From Thermoplasmata archaeon (GTDB lineage Archaea; Thermoplasmatota; Thermoplasmata; RBG-16-68-12; SOIM01), in assembly GCA_023140195.1 (NCBI GenBank), contig JAGLME010000014.1, positions 81,656-145,655 on the forward strand: 64,000 nucleotides of DNA. The letters are read 5' to 3'. Below, piece by piece: positions 50,383-58,106 of this stretch. The notes under the pieces are model-generated. The model searched no databases and was not told where the DNA came from. It was given only the letters and a program-made list of their open reading frames with translations. A program made the position numbers and the translations under genes. Positions within the stretch are counted from its first letter, which is position 1; every line of letters starts with the position of its first letter.

Positions 50383-50447
50383 TCATAAATTCCATATCTG
50401 CGAATTCTTCCTTCGATCCTTTCCCCGTCCTCAAACCTCGACAGCCC

Positions 50448-50480
50448 GTTCAGGTCTTCTGAACAACCCTCGTTGTGGAG
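50448..50480 (+). ncRNA. Two-hairpin repeated element, partial copy C
   Basis: GTTCAG-GTCTT-CTGAAC (50448-50464) is followed by CCCTCGTTGTGGAG, matching the core stem and linker of copies A and B. The second hairpin (ATGCTT...AAGCAT) is not conserved. It lies between the winged-helix gene and the RHH-like gene. Confidence 0.35.
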
Positions 50481-50581
50481 ATCTGCGATTCCATGATGAC
50501 CATACATGATGCGATTCCCCCCAACACTATATCAAAAACATAATGATGTGGAGCAACATGAAATAGAAAAGGAACAAATAC

Positions 50582-50806
50582 ATGACCGAGATTATACCTG
50601 TTTCAATGGGCGAACGAAAGCAGCATACGATCGGGACAACGATTAGCGAGAGGGACTACAACTGGATTCTCAAGAGGATTGAAGAGGGCAAAGCTATCAA
50701 CCAAGCTGATCTGTTGAGAATGGCCTTGAGGTTGTACATGGAACGAGAGAGAGAAAAGGAGATGGAGAGGAAACTTCGTCTTCGCCAGTTGGAAAGTCAA
50801 TCCTAA
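50582..50806 (+). CDS. Small RHH-like DNA-binding protein
   Basis: A 74-residue protein: strand-like QHTIGTTISERDY, helix NWILKRIEEGKAI, helix NQADLLRMALRLYMEREREKE, with a highly charged C-terminal helix. This fits a ribbon-helix-helix plan. A TATA-like CACTATATC is about 55 bases upstream. It stands alone and may be an antitoxin or repressor. Confidence 0.65.
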   Translation: MTEIIPVSMGERKQHTIGTTISERDYNWILKRIEEGKAINQADLLRMALRLYMEREREKEMERKLRLRQLESQS

Positions 50807-50915
50807 AGATAGCCTGATACTATGGTCTGGTAATGTCTTCCTTCTTTTCGAACCACGTCATTTATAACCTCTGAAAACAAGACCTCGATACTCTGCCTGG
50901 GACTGGTGGAATGTC

Positions 50916-53711
50916 CTAGTACCCGACGAAGGTGAACTTTGATGAAGGACCATCTATCGAAATCTGGTGTCCTTCACCTTGAAGGACGTCTACGTCATAG
51001 ACTCCCTGAGGCATCTCTTTTGCGTGATACTTCCACAGCTCGAATATCATGTGGGCCATTCCCGCAACATCGGAAATCGCATCACTGTACCAGTCCAGAG
51101 TGTGATTCTCCATCGGCCTCAACGGCAGTGCGAAGGTGTCAGATCCTCCTTTGTAGACCACGGTGGTCACTCCAACGCTGTACGTGCTGCTCCCCATTCC
51201 AGTGGCTGAGTCCAGTGGAATGACCATGTAGTAGTGCACGCTTTTCTGATTTCCAATGATTCCTGTGTCTCTCCAATAGGTTCCAGTCGTGTTCGCTATT
51301 GGAGACAGTGAGAGATCGTGGAGACCGTCCCTCTTGTCGCTTCTGAAGACGAGATATCGATCAGCACCGACTGGAGCAATCCAGCTCAGATTGACGTCGT
51401 TTCCTTCGATTGAGGCCGAAAGGCTCTTTCTGAATATGACTGAGTCTCCCAATCCTTCCTGGAATCTGATCATTGATGCGGGCCATCCTACGAAGGTGTA
51501 TGTCACAAGTGAGCTCAGTGAAATCTCATATCCCTCGCCCATTCTTGCAGGAGCGTCATTGATGCCGGGACCCATCGCAGGATAATGGGTCACCCAGTGA
51601 CCGTTCGAGTCCATCCATCTGATGAGATTGACGTTTGGAATCCCAACGGCAAGATCGCTGACATTCTGACCCTCGAAGGGCTCCAATGGAAGAGAGAATG
51701 TGTTCAAACCGAGACTGAAAGCTTTCGTCCACTTGCCTGCGGTGTTGCTTGTGATGCTTCTCCGACCATCTGTGCTCACCGTTCTGACGGTGTAGTAGTA
51801 TTCTGTCGGTGACCCAGAGCTTGCGGCGCCGACATCAGTCCAGTTGGTCCTGGTCTGAGTGGGATCATTCGAGGTATTGTATATCGGCGTCAAGAAATCG
51901 AACTCCCTTTGATCCTGCGCCCTGTAGATTAGGTAGTGACTCACATTCGAGATGTCGATTGGAGGCTCCCAGTCGAGCCTTACGTCATTGCCAACCGCTG
52001 ACGTTCTGAGATTCTCAGGAGGCAGAATCTCTGGTGGAGGAGGCACCACCTCAATGACTGCTGAGAGAACATTGTTGCTCTCGTTGCTCTCGGTAACATT
52101 GTTCTCGGGGTCGATGATCATGAATATCTCGTGGAAGCCAAGGGGTGTTGCTGACCATGCGGCTTCCACATAGGCTGTTCCACCAGCCCTGATTAGGGGA
52201 ATGGTCACGTTCAAACCTATTTGCTCGCCGAGGGAAGGATCTTCATGGAAAAACTGAGCCTTGACATTGATCGCGTCCCGATCTCCGCTGTTCATAATCG
52301 TGGCGTTCAGGGCAACTGTAGTGAACTCCCCAACTGGGCTTGGCGGGTTGAAAGCCATTGAGATGGGTTGAAGGTCGGCAATTTCTGCCGGAGCTCTTGC
52401 AAACCAAATGTCCCAATCATTGCCATTTCGGAAATCCTGCCATGCAATGTAGACATAACCATTTCCATCCATAACGATGGATGGATCGTACTGGTTCTCT
52501 GACCCCATGTCATCGTTAATTCGTTGATTCTGACTGAATGTGAGTCCCTGGTCAGACGAGTTTGCGAGGTAGATGTCTCGGTCCGTGTTTCTCCGGTCCT
52601 GCCACGCTATGATGGTATGCCCACCTTCACTAATCCATAGCGATTTCGCACCTTGACTCCTGCCGGAAACATCGTCGTTGACTCTCTTGTCCGACGAGAA
52701 TGTGGCTCCGTAGTCGACAGAAGCTGAGAAATAGATGTCCCTTTCACCCAATCGGTCGTCTTCCCACGCAATACCTACTACACCCTGACCAGAGGATACA
52801 GTTGGCTGGGATTGGAATGCGCTACCAAGGTCAGCATTCACTTTCACCTCCTCATTGAAAGACAAGCCGTAGTTTGTGGAGTTTGCAAGATAGATATCAG
52901 GTCGAGTGGTGATGTTTCTATCGTCCTCCCACGCAACATACACATATCCATTCACATCAGTTGATACTGTTGGGGCTAATGTCGTTTCAGCGGTGCTAGG
53001 TATCTTTCGATTCGCTTCAAATGATATTCCGCCGTCAGTGGAACGACTGTAATAGACACTGTTCGTTCCGTTTCTCAGATCTGCCCAGACAATGTGGATG
53101 ATATCGCTTTCGTCCACGTCGACGCTCCCGCCATTTGGTGAGAGAAACTGAAACGCGGTCCCATTGTCATCGTTCACCCTCAGGTTAGGGCTGAAGGTCT
53201 TGCCACCATCCGTTGAATTTGCGTAGTATATGTCGGTATCGTCAACGCCATCAATCCCTCCCCCAGGCATCCATTTCCCGTCGGCATCGTTTCTCCAATC
53301 CACCCAAACCACATGCACTTCTCCATCCCTGCTCACGGAGATTTTCGGCAATTCGGCCCACGAAATGTTGTCGCTCACTTTTACAGGAGATTGAAACGAG
53401 CTTCCTCCGTTGTCCGATCTAGCGACTAGAATCTCTCTAGTGGTGGCTGAATTGTTGAACTCTGCCCAAGCTATGTATATCCTTCCCCAAGCATCCACTT
53501 CAATAGAGGGTCCGATCTGGTCCAGGAACTGATTCGGCCAAACGGCAACATTAGCACTGAAATTCTCTGCCCGGGTTTCTTGAGTAAGCAGTGTCAAGTA
53601 GGCCAATGGGGAGACCAACAAAAAAAGAATCAACAATCTTGTGCACTTTCCTAACCCGTCTTTCGTCGCTGTAGCTCGTTTCATCGACTTCACAATGCTG
53701 CCCACATACAT
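50916..53711 (-). CDS. Secreted BNR/sialidase-repeat protein with CARDB and FN3 domains
   Basis: A 931-residue protein. ATG 53711 has GGAGG 7 bases upstream. A signal peptide (about 20-48) precedes seven sialidase-like blades with Asp-box-type SxDGGxxF motifs (for example SRSTDGGISFE) alternating with VDxxGxxYIAWxD. A CARDB-like domain (about 455-565), fibronectin-III domains and two copies of a C-terminal module (NTFSLPLEPFEGQNVSDL, DTFALPLRPMENHTLDW) follow, each ending FVGW or FVGY. No catalytic sialidase residues are clear. Probably surface attached. Confidence 0.8.
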   Translation of the reverse strand: MYVGSIVKSMKRATATKDGLGKCTRLLILFLLVSPLAYLTLLTQETRAENFSANVAVWPNQFLDQIGPSIEVDAWGRIYIAWAEFNNSATTREILVARSDNGGSSFQSPVKVSDNISWAELPKISVSRDGEVHVVWVDWRNDADGKWMPGGGIDGVDDTDIYYANSTDGGKTFSPNLRVNDDNGTAFQFLSPNGGSVDVDESDIIHIVWADLRNGTNSVYYSRSTDGGISFEANRKIPSTAETTLAPTVSTDVNGYVYVAWEDDRNITTRPDIYLANSTNYGLSFNEEVKVNADLGSAFQSQPTVSSGQGVVGIAWEDDRLGERDIYFSASVDYGATFSSDKRVNDDVSGRSQGAKSLWISEGGHTIIAWQDRRNTDRDIYLANSSDQGLTFSQNQRINDDMGSENQYDPSIVMDGNGYVYIAWQDFRNGNDWDIWFARAPAEIADLQPISMAFNPPSPVGEFTTVALNATIMNSGDRDAINVKAQFFHEDPSLGEQIGLNVTIPLIRAGGTAYVEAAWSATPLGFHEIFMIIDPENNVTESNESNNVLSAVIEVVPPPPEILPPENLRTSAVGNDVRLDWEPPIDISNVSHYLIYRAQDQREFDFLTPIYNTSNDPTQTRTNWTDVGAASSGSPTEYYYTVRTVSTDGRRSITSNTAGKWTKAFSLGLNTFSLPLEPFEGQNVSDLAVGIPNVNLIRWMDSNGHWVTHYPAMGPGINDAPARMGEGYEISLSSLVTYTFVGWPASMIRFQEGLGDSVIFRKSLSASIEGNDVNLSWIAPVGADRYLVFRSDKRDGLHDLSLSPIANTTGTYWRDTGIIGNQKSVHYYMVIPLDSATGMGSSTYSVGVTTVVYKGGSDTFALPLRPMENHTLDWYSDAISDVAGMAHMIFELWKYHAKEMPQGVYDVDVLQGEGHQISIDGPSSKFTFVGY

Positions 53712-54078
53712 CGAGATGCCTCCACTGTATCAGGCCACCGGATTTGGGCCCTCTATTCACAGAATATCGATTCCGAAGATTTAACTCTTTCTCTGGAGAA
53801 TCTGCCAGTATCCGCTTCCTCTCGCCTATTGCACAAGAAAAGTCGCACATCATTATCAAGGACGACAATACCTTGTGTCGGATACATTTCTTGAGGAATG
53901 AAGAAATCCTCTGAGATCATGGCATTGCTTCAACTACGACATTACTGGAATCCTACAGAGAATCTGCAGGTCCAGAAAGAAAAATGGTTGGCCGTTCAGA
54001 AAGAAGAAAAGCCTGAACGGCCTCGTTGTGGAGGGATGCTTAGATAAGCATGAGCCAAAAGGACACTTCAGTACATAA
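53712..54078. other. Intergenic 53.7-54.1 kb: promoter and hairpin element copy B
   Basis: No gene seen. It holds the leftward promoter of the 50.9 kb gene and the two-hairpin element copy B (53990-54051), which ends 27 bases before the GTG at 54079. Confidence 0.6.
53990..54051 (+). ncRNA. Two-hairpin repeated element, copy B
   Basis: GGCCGTTCAG (53990-53999) pairs with CTGAACGGCC (54013-54022). The linker TCGTTGTGGAGGG follows, then ATGCTT-AGAT-AAGCAT (54036-54051). Relative to copy A the loop differs in length and sequence while both stems are kept, as expected for a structured RNA or a protein-bound DNA element. Confidence 0.45.
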
Positions 54079-54327
54079 GTGTTGTTTGTCATTCAATGTC
54101 ATGTGCCTAGGGAACACACCTTCTGGACCCTAGGCTCCGCTGTGGTCTTCGGGAGAGGGAGAGCTACACAGGGCCTTGACACATTCATCAGATACTTCGA
54201 TAACAGTTCGCCTAGTCGCCCATCGTTGGAAGATGTATGGGCAGTATTCTCCAAGGTTCTGAGCACCTACATCACAAGGATGGATGATGTAAGGCGAATA
54301 CTTCTTCAACTGGAAAGGGCATATTGA
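54079..54327 (+). CDS. Small hypothetical protein, accessory
   Basis: An 82-residue frame from GTG 54079. It carries a helical C-terminal half (SLEDVWAVFSKVLSTYI, DDVRRILLQLERAY). The start is uncertain. It is followed 2 bases later by a 43-residue gene, so the two may form a small operon. Confidence 0.4.
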   Translation: MLFVIQCHVPREHTFWTLGSAVVFGRGRATQGLDTFIRYFDNSSPSRPSLEDVWAVFSKVLSTYITRMDDVRRILLQLERAY

Positions 54328-54329
54328 CC

Positions 54330-54461
54330 ATGATGGGAGATAGAGGCATTCATATGAAGATCAAGATACCCGATCCCGAAGAATCCGCAAAAGCCATCCA
54401 GAAAGCGATTGGCAAGGCACGAAGCCGAGGGATGACGGAGAAGAACCTAGTTGAGACATAA
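54330..54461 (+). CDS. Very small basic protein
   Basis: A 43-residue frame starting MMGDRGIHMKIKIPDP, with an amphipathic helix ESAKAIQKAIGKARSRGM. A second ATG lies at codon 9. It follows the 54079 gene closely. I do not recognise it. Its size and charge fit an antitoxin or small regulator. Confidence 0.4.
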   Translation: MMGDRGIHMKIKIPDPEESAKAIQKAIGKARSRGMTEKNLVET

Positions 54462-54598
54462 TAATATAGGATTGAACCTATTTCCGTGGAGAGGGGTAAG
54501 AAGAGAAACCATGACGACTGGCCACATCATTATCAGAAATGATGGGGACAGCCATACTGTAATGGGGAAAGAAGGAGTTGTGTAGAACGCGGGTGAGC

Positions 54599-54727
54599 AT
54601 GAAGGAAGAATCGCAAAATCTAAATAAGGAACACATCGATGCTTCTGTTACAATCTGCTTTCATGGGGAGGAGAGGATAGATATTGCGCAAACTCACTCT
54701 GGACTTTACCAGGAGGAAGATTTATGA
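54599..54727 (+). CDS. Small ORF coupled to the 54.7 kb gene
   Basis: A 42-residue acidic frame (MKEESQNLNKEHIDASVTI...) preceded by GGGTGA. It ends in TGA overlapping the ATG of the next gene (ATGA). The overlap supports translation, but A/T-rich TCTAAATAA inside it could instead be the promoter of the next gene. Confidence 0.4.
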   Translation: MKEESQNLNKEHIDASVTICFHGEERIDIAQTHSGLYQEEDL

Positions 54728-55788
54728 GTAGCAAACTTGAGTCCAGTCCGCTCATTAATCTCATGTCAAATAGGGAAGAAACCGAAAAATCCAATGTCCT
54801 ATTCACAATAACCACATTAGAGAACTCGGACTCTTTTCACAGAGTCCTGCAAAACATAGGATTCAAGGAAATGCATGAGGATAGTCAAGGTTTAATGTCC
54901 TATAGGCATTGTTCAGAGAAGAACGCGGCCAATATCATTAAAGTCGGTTTTGATGAGGAACACAAGATAGGTGCGTTCATTACTAAATGGCGGAAGAGCG
55001 ACGAAATTCCAAAGAGACTAGAAGAACCATTGCGCTTTGAGAACAGAATAGCACAACTTTGGATTAAGCCACTTACTCTGTCCAAAATGATGGATAGACT
55101 CAGAGAAGATTTTCGTGGCCTCAAAGTAACATGGTTTTCAGGGATAGCAGATCCGAAACTCTGCAGAGGAATTCGACGCCCGGAAGTAGAAAGATCTCTC
55201 CAGTACGGTGGAGAGGATGGCCTAAAGACTTTGGAGGAGATGAAGAAAGAATATGGAATAATGCCAAAAATAGTCGAATTCTCAATCCCGAATGTGGGGG
55301 GCTACAGGATAGATAACAGAGGGATAGTCACTGTGAGGCAGGGGACTCTTGGACCTGTCTATGATGCTATTCTGAAAGCTGTTAGTGACATTCAGCCTCT
55401 GTTAGAGTCGTTTGACCAATCTAGAGTCGAAACAGTTCCATCAACACTTTCTGAATATTCCCTGAATCTCAGAAAAGTGTCCCCCTTGACAGTGAAACTG
55501 GGCAGACCACTCTTCACAAGTGAACTGGATCGTTTTGAGTATATAGTGAGTCGCGAAGAACTCTTCTCCACAATGAATCGTTATGTCAGAGAGGGTGATG
55601 ATGAGTCGGTTGCTTCCTACTATTCTCTCTATCTCGATGAGAAGAACTATGCCTCCTTTGGTGTGGATTTCTCAGGGAGTGACTACACATTCTCGATTTA
55701 TCCCGACAAAGAGAAAAGCCTACCTTCAATGATTAGCTTCTACAGTGCATTGTACGACAATCTAGAACGAGGTATTGAAGCTGCGTAA
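54724..55788 (+). CDS. Uncharacterised protein of the PD-(D/E)XK operon
   Basis: A 354-residue soluble protein with a good SD (GGAGG). Two similar halves may exist: LFTITTLENSDSFHRVLQNIGFKEM near the start and VTVRQGTLGPVYDAILKAVSDI later, but I recognise no family. The composition is A/T-rich compared with core genes, a sign of transfer. It is 15 bases upstream of a PD-(D/E)XK gene and probably acts with it, perhaps as a sensor or specificity subunit. Confidence 0.65.
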   Translation: MSSKLESSPLINLMSNREETEKSNVLFTITTLENSDSFHRVLQNIGFKEMHEDSQGLMSYRHCSEKNAANIIKVGFDEEHKIGAFITKWRKSDEIPKRLEEPLRFENRIAQLWIKPLTLSKMMDRLREDFRGLKVTWFSGIADPKLCRGIRRPEVERSLQYGGEDGLKTLEEMKKEYGIMPKIVEFSIPNVGGYRIDNRGIVTVRQGTLGPVYDAILKAVSDIQPLLESFDQSRVETVPSTLSEYSLNLRKVSPLTVKLGRPLFTSELDRFEYIVSREELFSTMNRYVREGDDESVASYYSLYLDEKNYASFGVDFSGSDYTFSIYPDKEKSLPSMISFYSALYDNLERGIEAA

Positions 55789-55803
55789 GGTGAGGGGTTT
55801 TCT

Positions 55804-56862
55804 TTGGTCGGATTCGATAAGTGGATACAAACACTCCCATCAAGGCACAGAGACCTGGTGAAGAAATATAAGAGGGAGGGATTGAGAGGGTCAGCAACCG
55901 ATGAGGCAACAGAGAGAATAGAAACCGACCTAGATAGACAGAGTCGGCATGACCGCATCGTGGGTAAGATTGCTCTACTTTTCACTGAAGGCGAGGAAGC
56001 TGCTAGCAATACGAAATGTCAGTTTGTGACTTATGATCCACTAGTTGAATTGATGCAAAGCAATGCTGACCTCCTGATATTCGAGCCAGAAAAGGAGATT
56101 GCGTTGGTAATCGAGGTAAAAACAAACGCAAATCCAATAAGTGACCTCAAGAAATCTAGGGAGGTTGTAGAATCCAATCGTGAATATCTGGAAAGCATTG
56201 TGAAGAGTCAAGTGATTGACGTGAAGTATATTTTGGTCGTCGATAGTTTTGTGAGAGCTATTGACTTGAAAAGGGGATGTACTCAGAATGCCTTTGCATT
56301 GGGCTATATTGAAGGGAATGAATTCAAACTTCATGATGGTTGTCCGACGAATCTGGAAAGAGTTGACTTGATTCTATCTCGGGGGGTTCAGCTTTTCATG
56401 GGCGACTCCGTTTATGTGATGCTGAATTCCCACCATTTCCATATTCTGTCCAACACACTGATTGAGATTTGTCGAGGGAAGCTAAGAGAAGCAGGAAAGT
56501 CAGGTGAGGAAACTGAAGTGAAAGTATTCACTAGAGGAGAGTTCAGAGAGACATTTCAAAGACTGGCTTCTATATCCAGCGTTGAACATGGGAGTGCCTA
56601 TGAGAAATGCATAGAAGGAAGACTCAAAAAGGTAATTGAGGAAGGGCTTCAATCAGGAGTGATAATGAAAACCAAGGAGAAGGATACATATCGAATCTAT
56701 TCCCAAGCAACAACTTCTTTAGTAAAGATTCTAGAGACCATGGAACGCAAGTACATACACAATTATGTTGAGAGGACTAAAGAGAAGATCGCGGAGGATA
56801 ATGCTAGGAGCCGATATGATCAGAAGTACGGTCACCTGCAGGAGAAACTTGATGTTTCTTGA
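55804..56862 (+). CDS. PD-(D/E)XK nuclease-like protein
   Basis: A 352-residue protein from TTG 55804 with GAGGGG upstream. The nuclease core shows D89 in NADLLIF and E104-V-K106 in ALVIEVKTN, the PD-(D/E)XK pattern. An N-terminal helical part includes DRQSRHDRIVGKIALLF, and the C-terminal half (about 200-352) is helical and basic. Such nucleases occur in restriction and abortive-infection systems. The substrate is unknown. Confidence 0.68.
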   Translation: MVGFDKWIQTLPSRHRDLVKKYKREGLRGSATDEATERIETDLDRQSRHDRIVGKIALLFTEGEEAASNTKCQFVTYDPLVELMQSNADLLIFEPEKEIALVIEVKTNANPISDLKKSREVVESNREYLESIVKSQVIDVKYILVVDSFVRAIDLKRGCTQNAFALGYIEGNEFKLHDGCPTNLERVDLILSRGVQLFMGDSVYVMLNSHHFHILSNTLIEICRGKLREAGKSGEETEVKVFTRGEFRETFQRLASISSVEHGSAYEKCIEGRLKKVIEEGLQSGVIMKTKEKDTYRIYSQATTSLVKILETMERKYIHNYVERTKEKIAEDNARSRYDQKYGHLQEKLDVS

Positions 56863-56997
56863 TGTTTAATCCACTGAATTCACCGTCAGACATTTCAGTG
56901 AGAATCCTACTTAACGTAGCAGAATACTCAGAGCCAAAGAATTCATCTCCCGAACCATCTTATACGACCCCGACAATCAGGATTCGGAGGCGATAGC

Positions 56998-57177
56998 TTG
57001 AGAGAATGGAAAATTGATAGTGCCGATTGGGGAAACGACCATAAAACAGTGATTCTTACATTCGCTGATCTATTGGAGGGCTTTGATCCGAATGATTTGG
57101 CAGGGAAGATCATCCAGCTCGATGACAAAGATGACCATCCGACCATCGCTAGTAAGGTGTCCAAAGACGACCTTTAG
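56998..57177 (+). CDS. Small acidic protein upstream of the HEPN pair
   Basis: A 59-residue frame from TTG 56998 with GGAGG 7 bases upstream and a TATA-like CTTATACGA about 35 bases before the start. Sequence MREWKIDSADWGNDHKTVIL with acidic tail. Not recognised. It begins the three-gene HEPN cassette and could be an antitoxin-like or regulatory protein. Confidence 0.55.
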   Translation: MREWKIDSADWGNDHKTVILTFADLLEGFDPNDLAGKIIQLDDKDDHPTIASKVSKDDL

Positions 57178-57207
57178 GATAGTTCTGGGCATCAGTGAGG
57201 GATTGTT

Positions 57208-57411
57208 ATGGTAGAGGAAATGGTTACCATTAGGAACATGACGATCAAGGCGGACGATGAGAAAGAATTGACTGAGAAGGTCAACAAGTGGATGTTGGAG
57301 GCTCCAGACCTCCACCGATTCCTTTTTGCTACACATTATCAATGTTATAATCCCAGAACCGATTCGTTCATCTGGTCATCTCAGATTTGGTATGAAGCCA
57401 AGAAAGAATGA
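57208..57411 (+). CDS. Small protein translationally coupled to the HEPN gene
   Basis: A 67-residue protein (MVEEMVTIRNMTIKADDEKE...) with C-terminal aromatic-rich part (HYQCYNPRTDSFIWSSQIWY). Its TGA overlaps the ATG of the HEPN gene (ATGA). A likely partner or antitoxin of the HEPN protein; family not recognised. Confidence 0.6.
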   Translation: MVEEMVTIRNMTIKADDEKELTEKVNKWMLEAPDLHRFLFATHYQCYNPRTDSFIWSSQIWYEAKKE

Positions 57412-57911
57412 TTCTCCATCCCACAGAACTTCTGGGAATCCTAGCTAAACCAACAGAATACTACAATGAGTCATATAGGGAGAATCATGACCCTGAAATT
57501 GACAAGGTCCTCCAATTTGGGAGAGATCATGGTAACGTCTTTGGCAGGTTGGATCGAACGGATTTGAAGGCATTCATAGTTCCGGAGTGTGTCGGTGAGG
57601 GAGGGTTGACTGAGCCCCCAAACAAATACGTGAAGAAAGCCTCGGAAGTACTCAGGGGGGAGTTGGGGATCGCCTACGATTGCGAGAAATGCAGAAGTGA
57701 CAAAAAGGAACGTTGCAAGGGCATTCAACCGGCCAATCACGACTTTCAGGATTTCGAGTCCTTGATTAGGATTTTGTATCAGATAAGATGCAATCTGTTT
57801 CATGGCGAAAAACTAGACCCCAATGAGTGGCAAAAAAAGCGGAATCAGAAACTAGTGAGAAAGGGGAACATCGCCTTGAAGATAATACTGGAAGAAGTGG
57901 CTGGGGAATAG
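57408..57911 (+). CDS. HEPN-type protein with RX4H ribonuclease motif
   Basis: A 167-residue protein. The C-terminal helices contain YQIRCNLFHGEK, with R127 and H132 forming the RX4H motif of HEPN RNases. A small Cys cluster (CEKC, ERC at 92-103) may bind metal. HEPN proteins act as toxins or effectors in toxin-antitoxin and CRISPR-linked systems. The coupled upstream gene could be its inhibitor. Confidence 0.72.
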   Translation: MILHPTELLGILAKPTEYYNESYRENHDPEIDKVLQFGRDHGNVFGRLDRTDLKAFIVPECVGEGGLTEPPNKYVKKASEVLRGELGIAYDCEKCRSDKKERCKGIQPANHDFQDFESLIRILYQIRCNLFHGEKLDPNEWQKKRNQKLVRKGNIALKIILEEVAGE

Positions 57912-58056
57912 ATGCTCACATCGCCCCAAAAACGCATACATTCGACATACTTGATAATGGAATAGGACATTTTGGGATTAGCAGTACTCAGTAGAATAAA
58001 GCCGAGCAAGACCAATTGGTACAGGTCAAAATGTCGTTCCAGAATCTATTTATATT

Positions 58057-58094
58057 GCTCGTTCCAATTGTCGCCTAGTAAGAGACAATAGAGC
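58057..58094 (+). promoter_or_regulatory. Leader hairpin before the 58.1 kb gene
   Basis: GCTC/GAGC and ATTGTC/GACAAT form a nested hairpin (outer arms 58057-58060 and 58091-58094, inner arms 58067-58072 and 58084-58089). It lies just after a TATA-like TTTATATT (58049-58056) and just before the SD GGGGG of TTG 58107. It could control access to the SD. Confidence 0.4.
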
Positions 58095-58106
58095 GAGGGG
58101 GTAGCT

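Noticed and set aside
54511-54585. 24-codon ORF before the PD-(D/E)XK operon
   Set aside because: Too short and without an SD or overlap to support translation.
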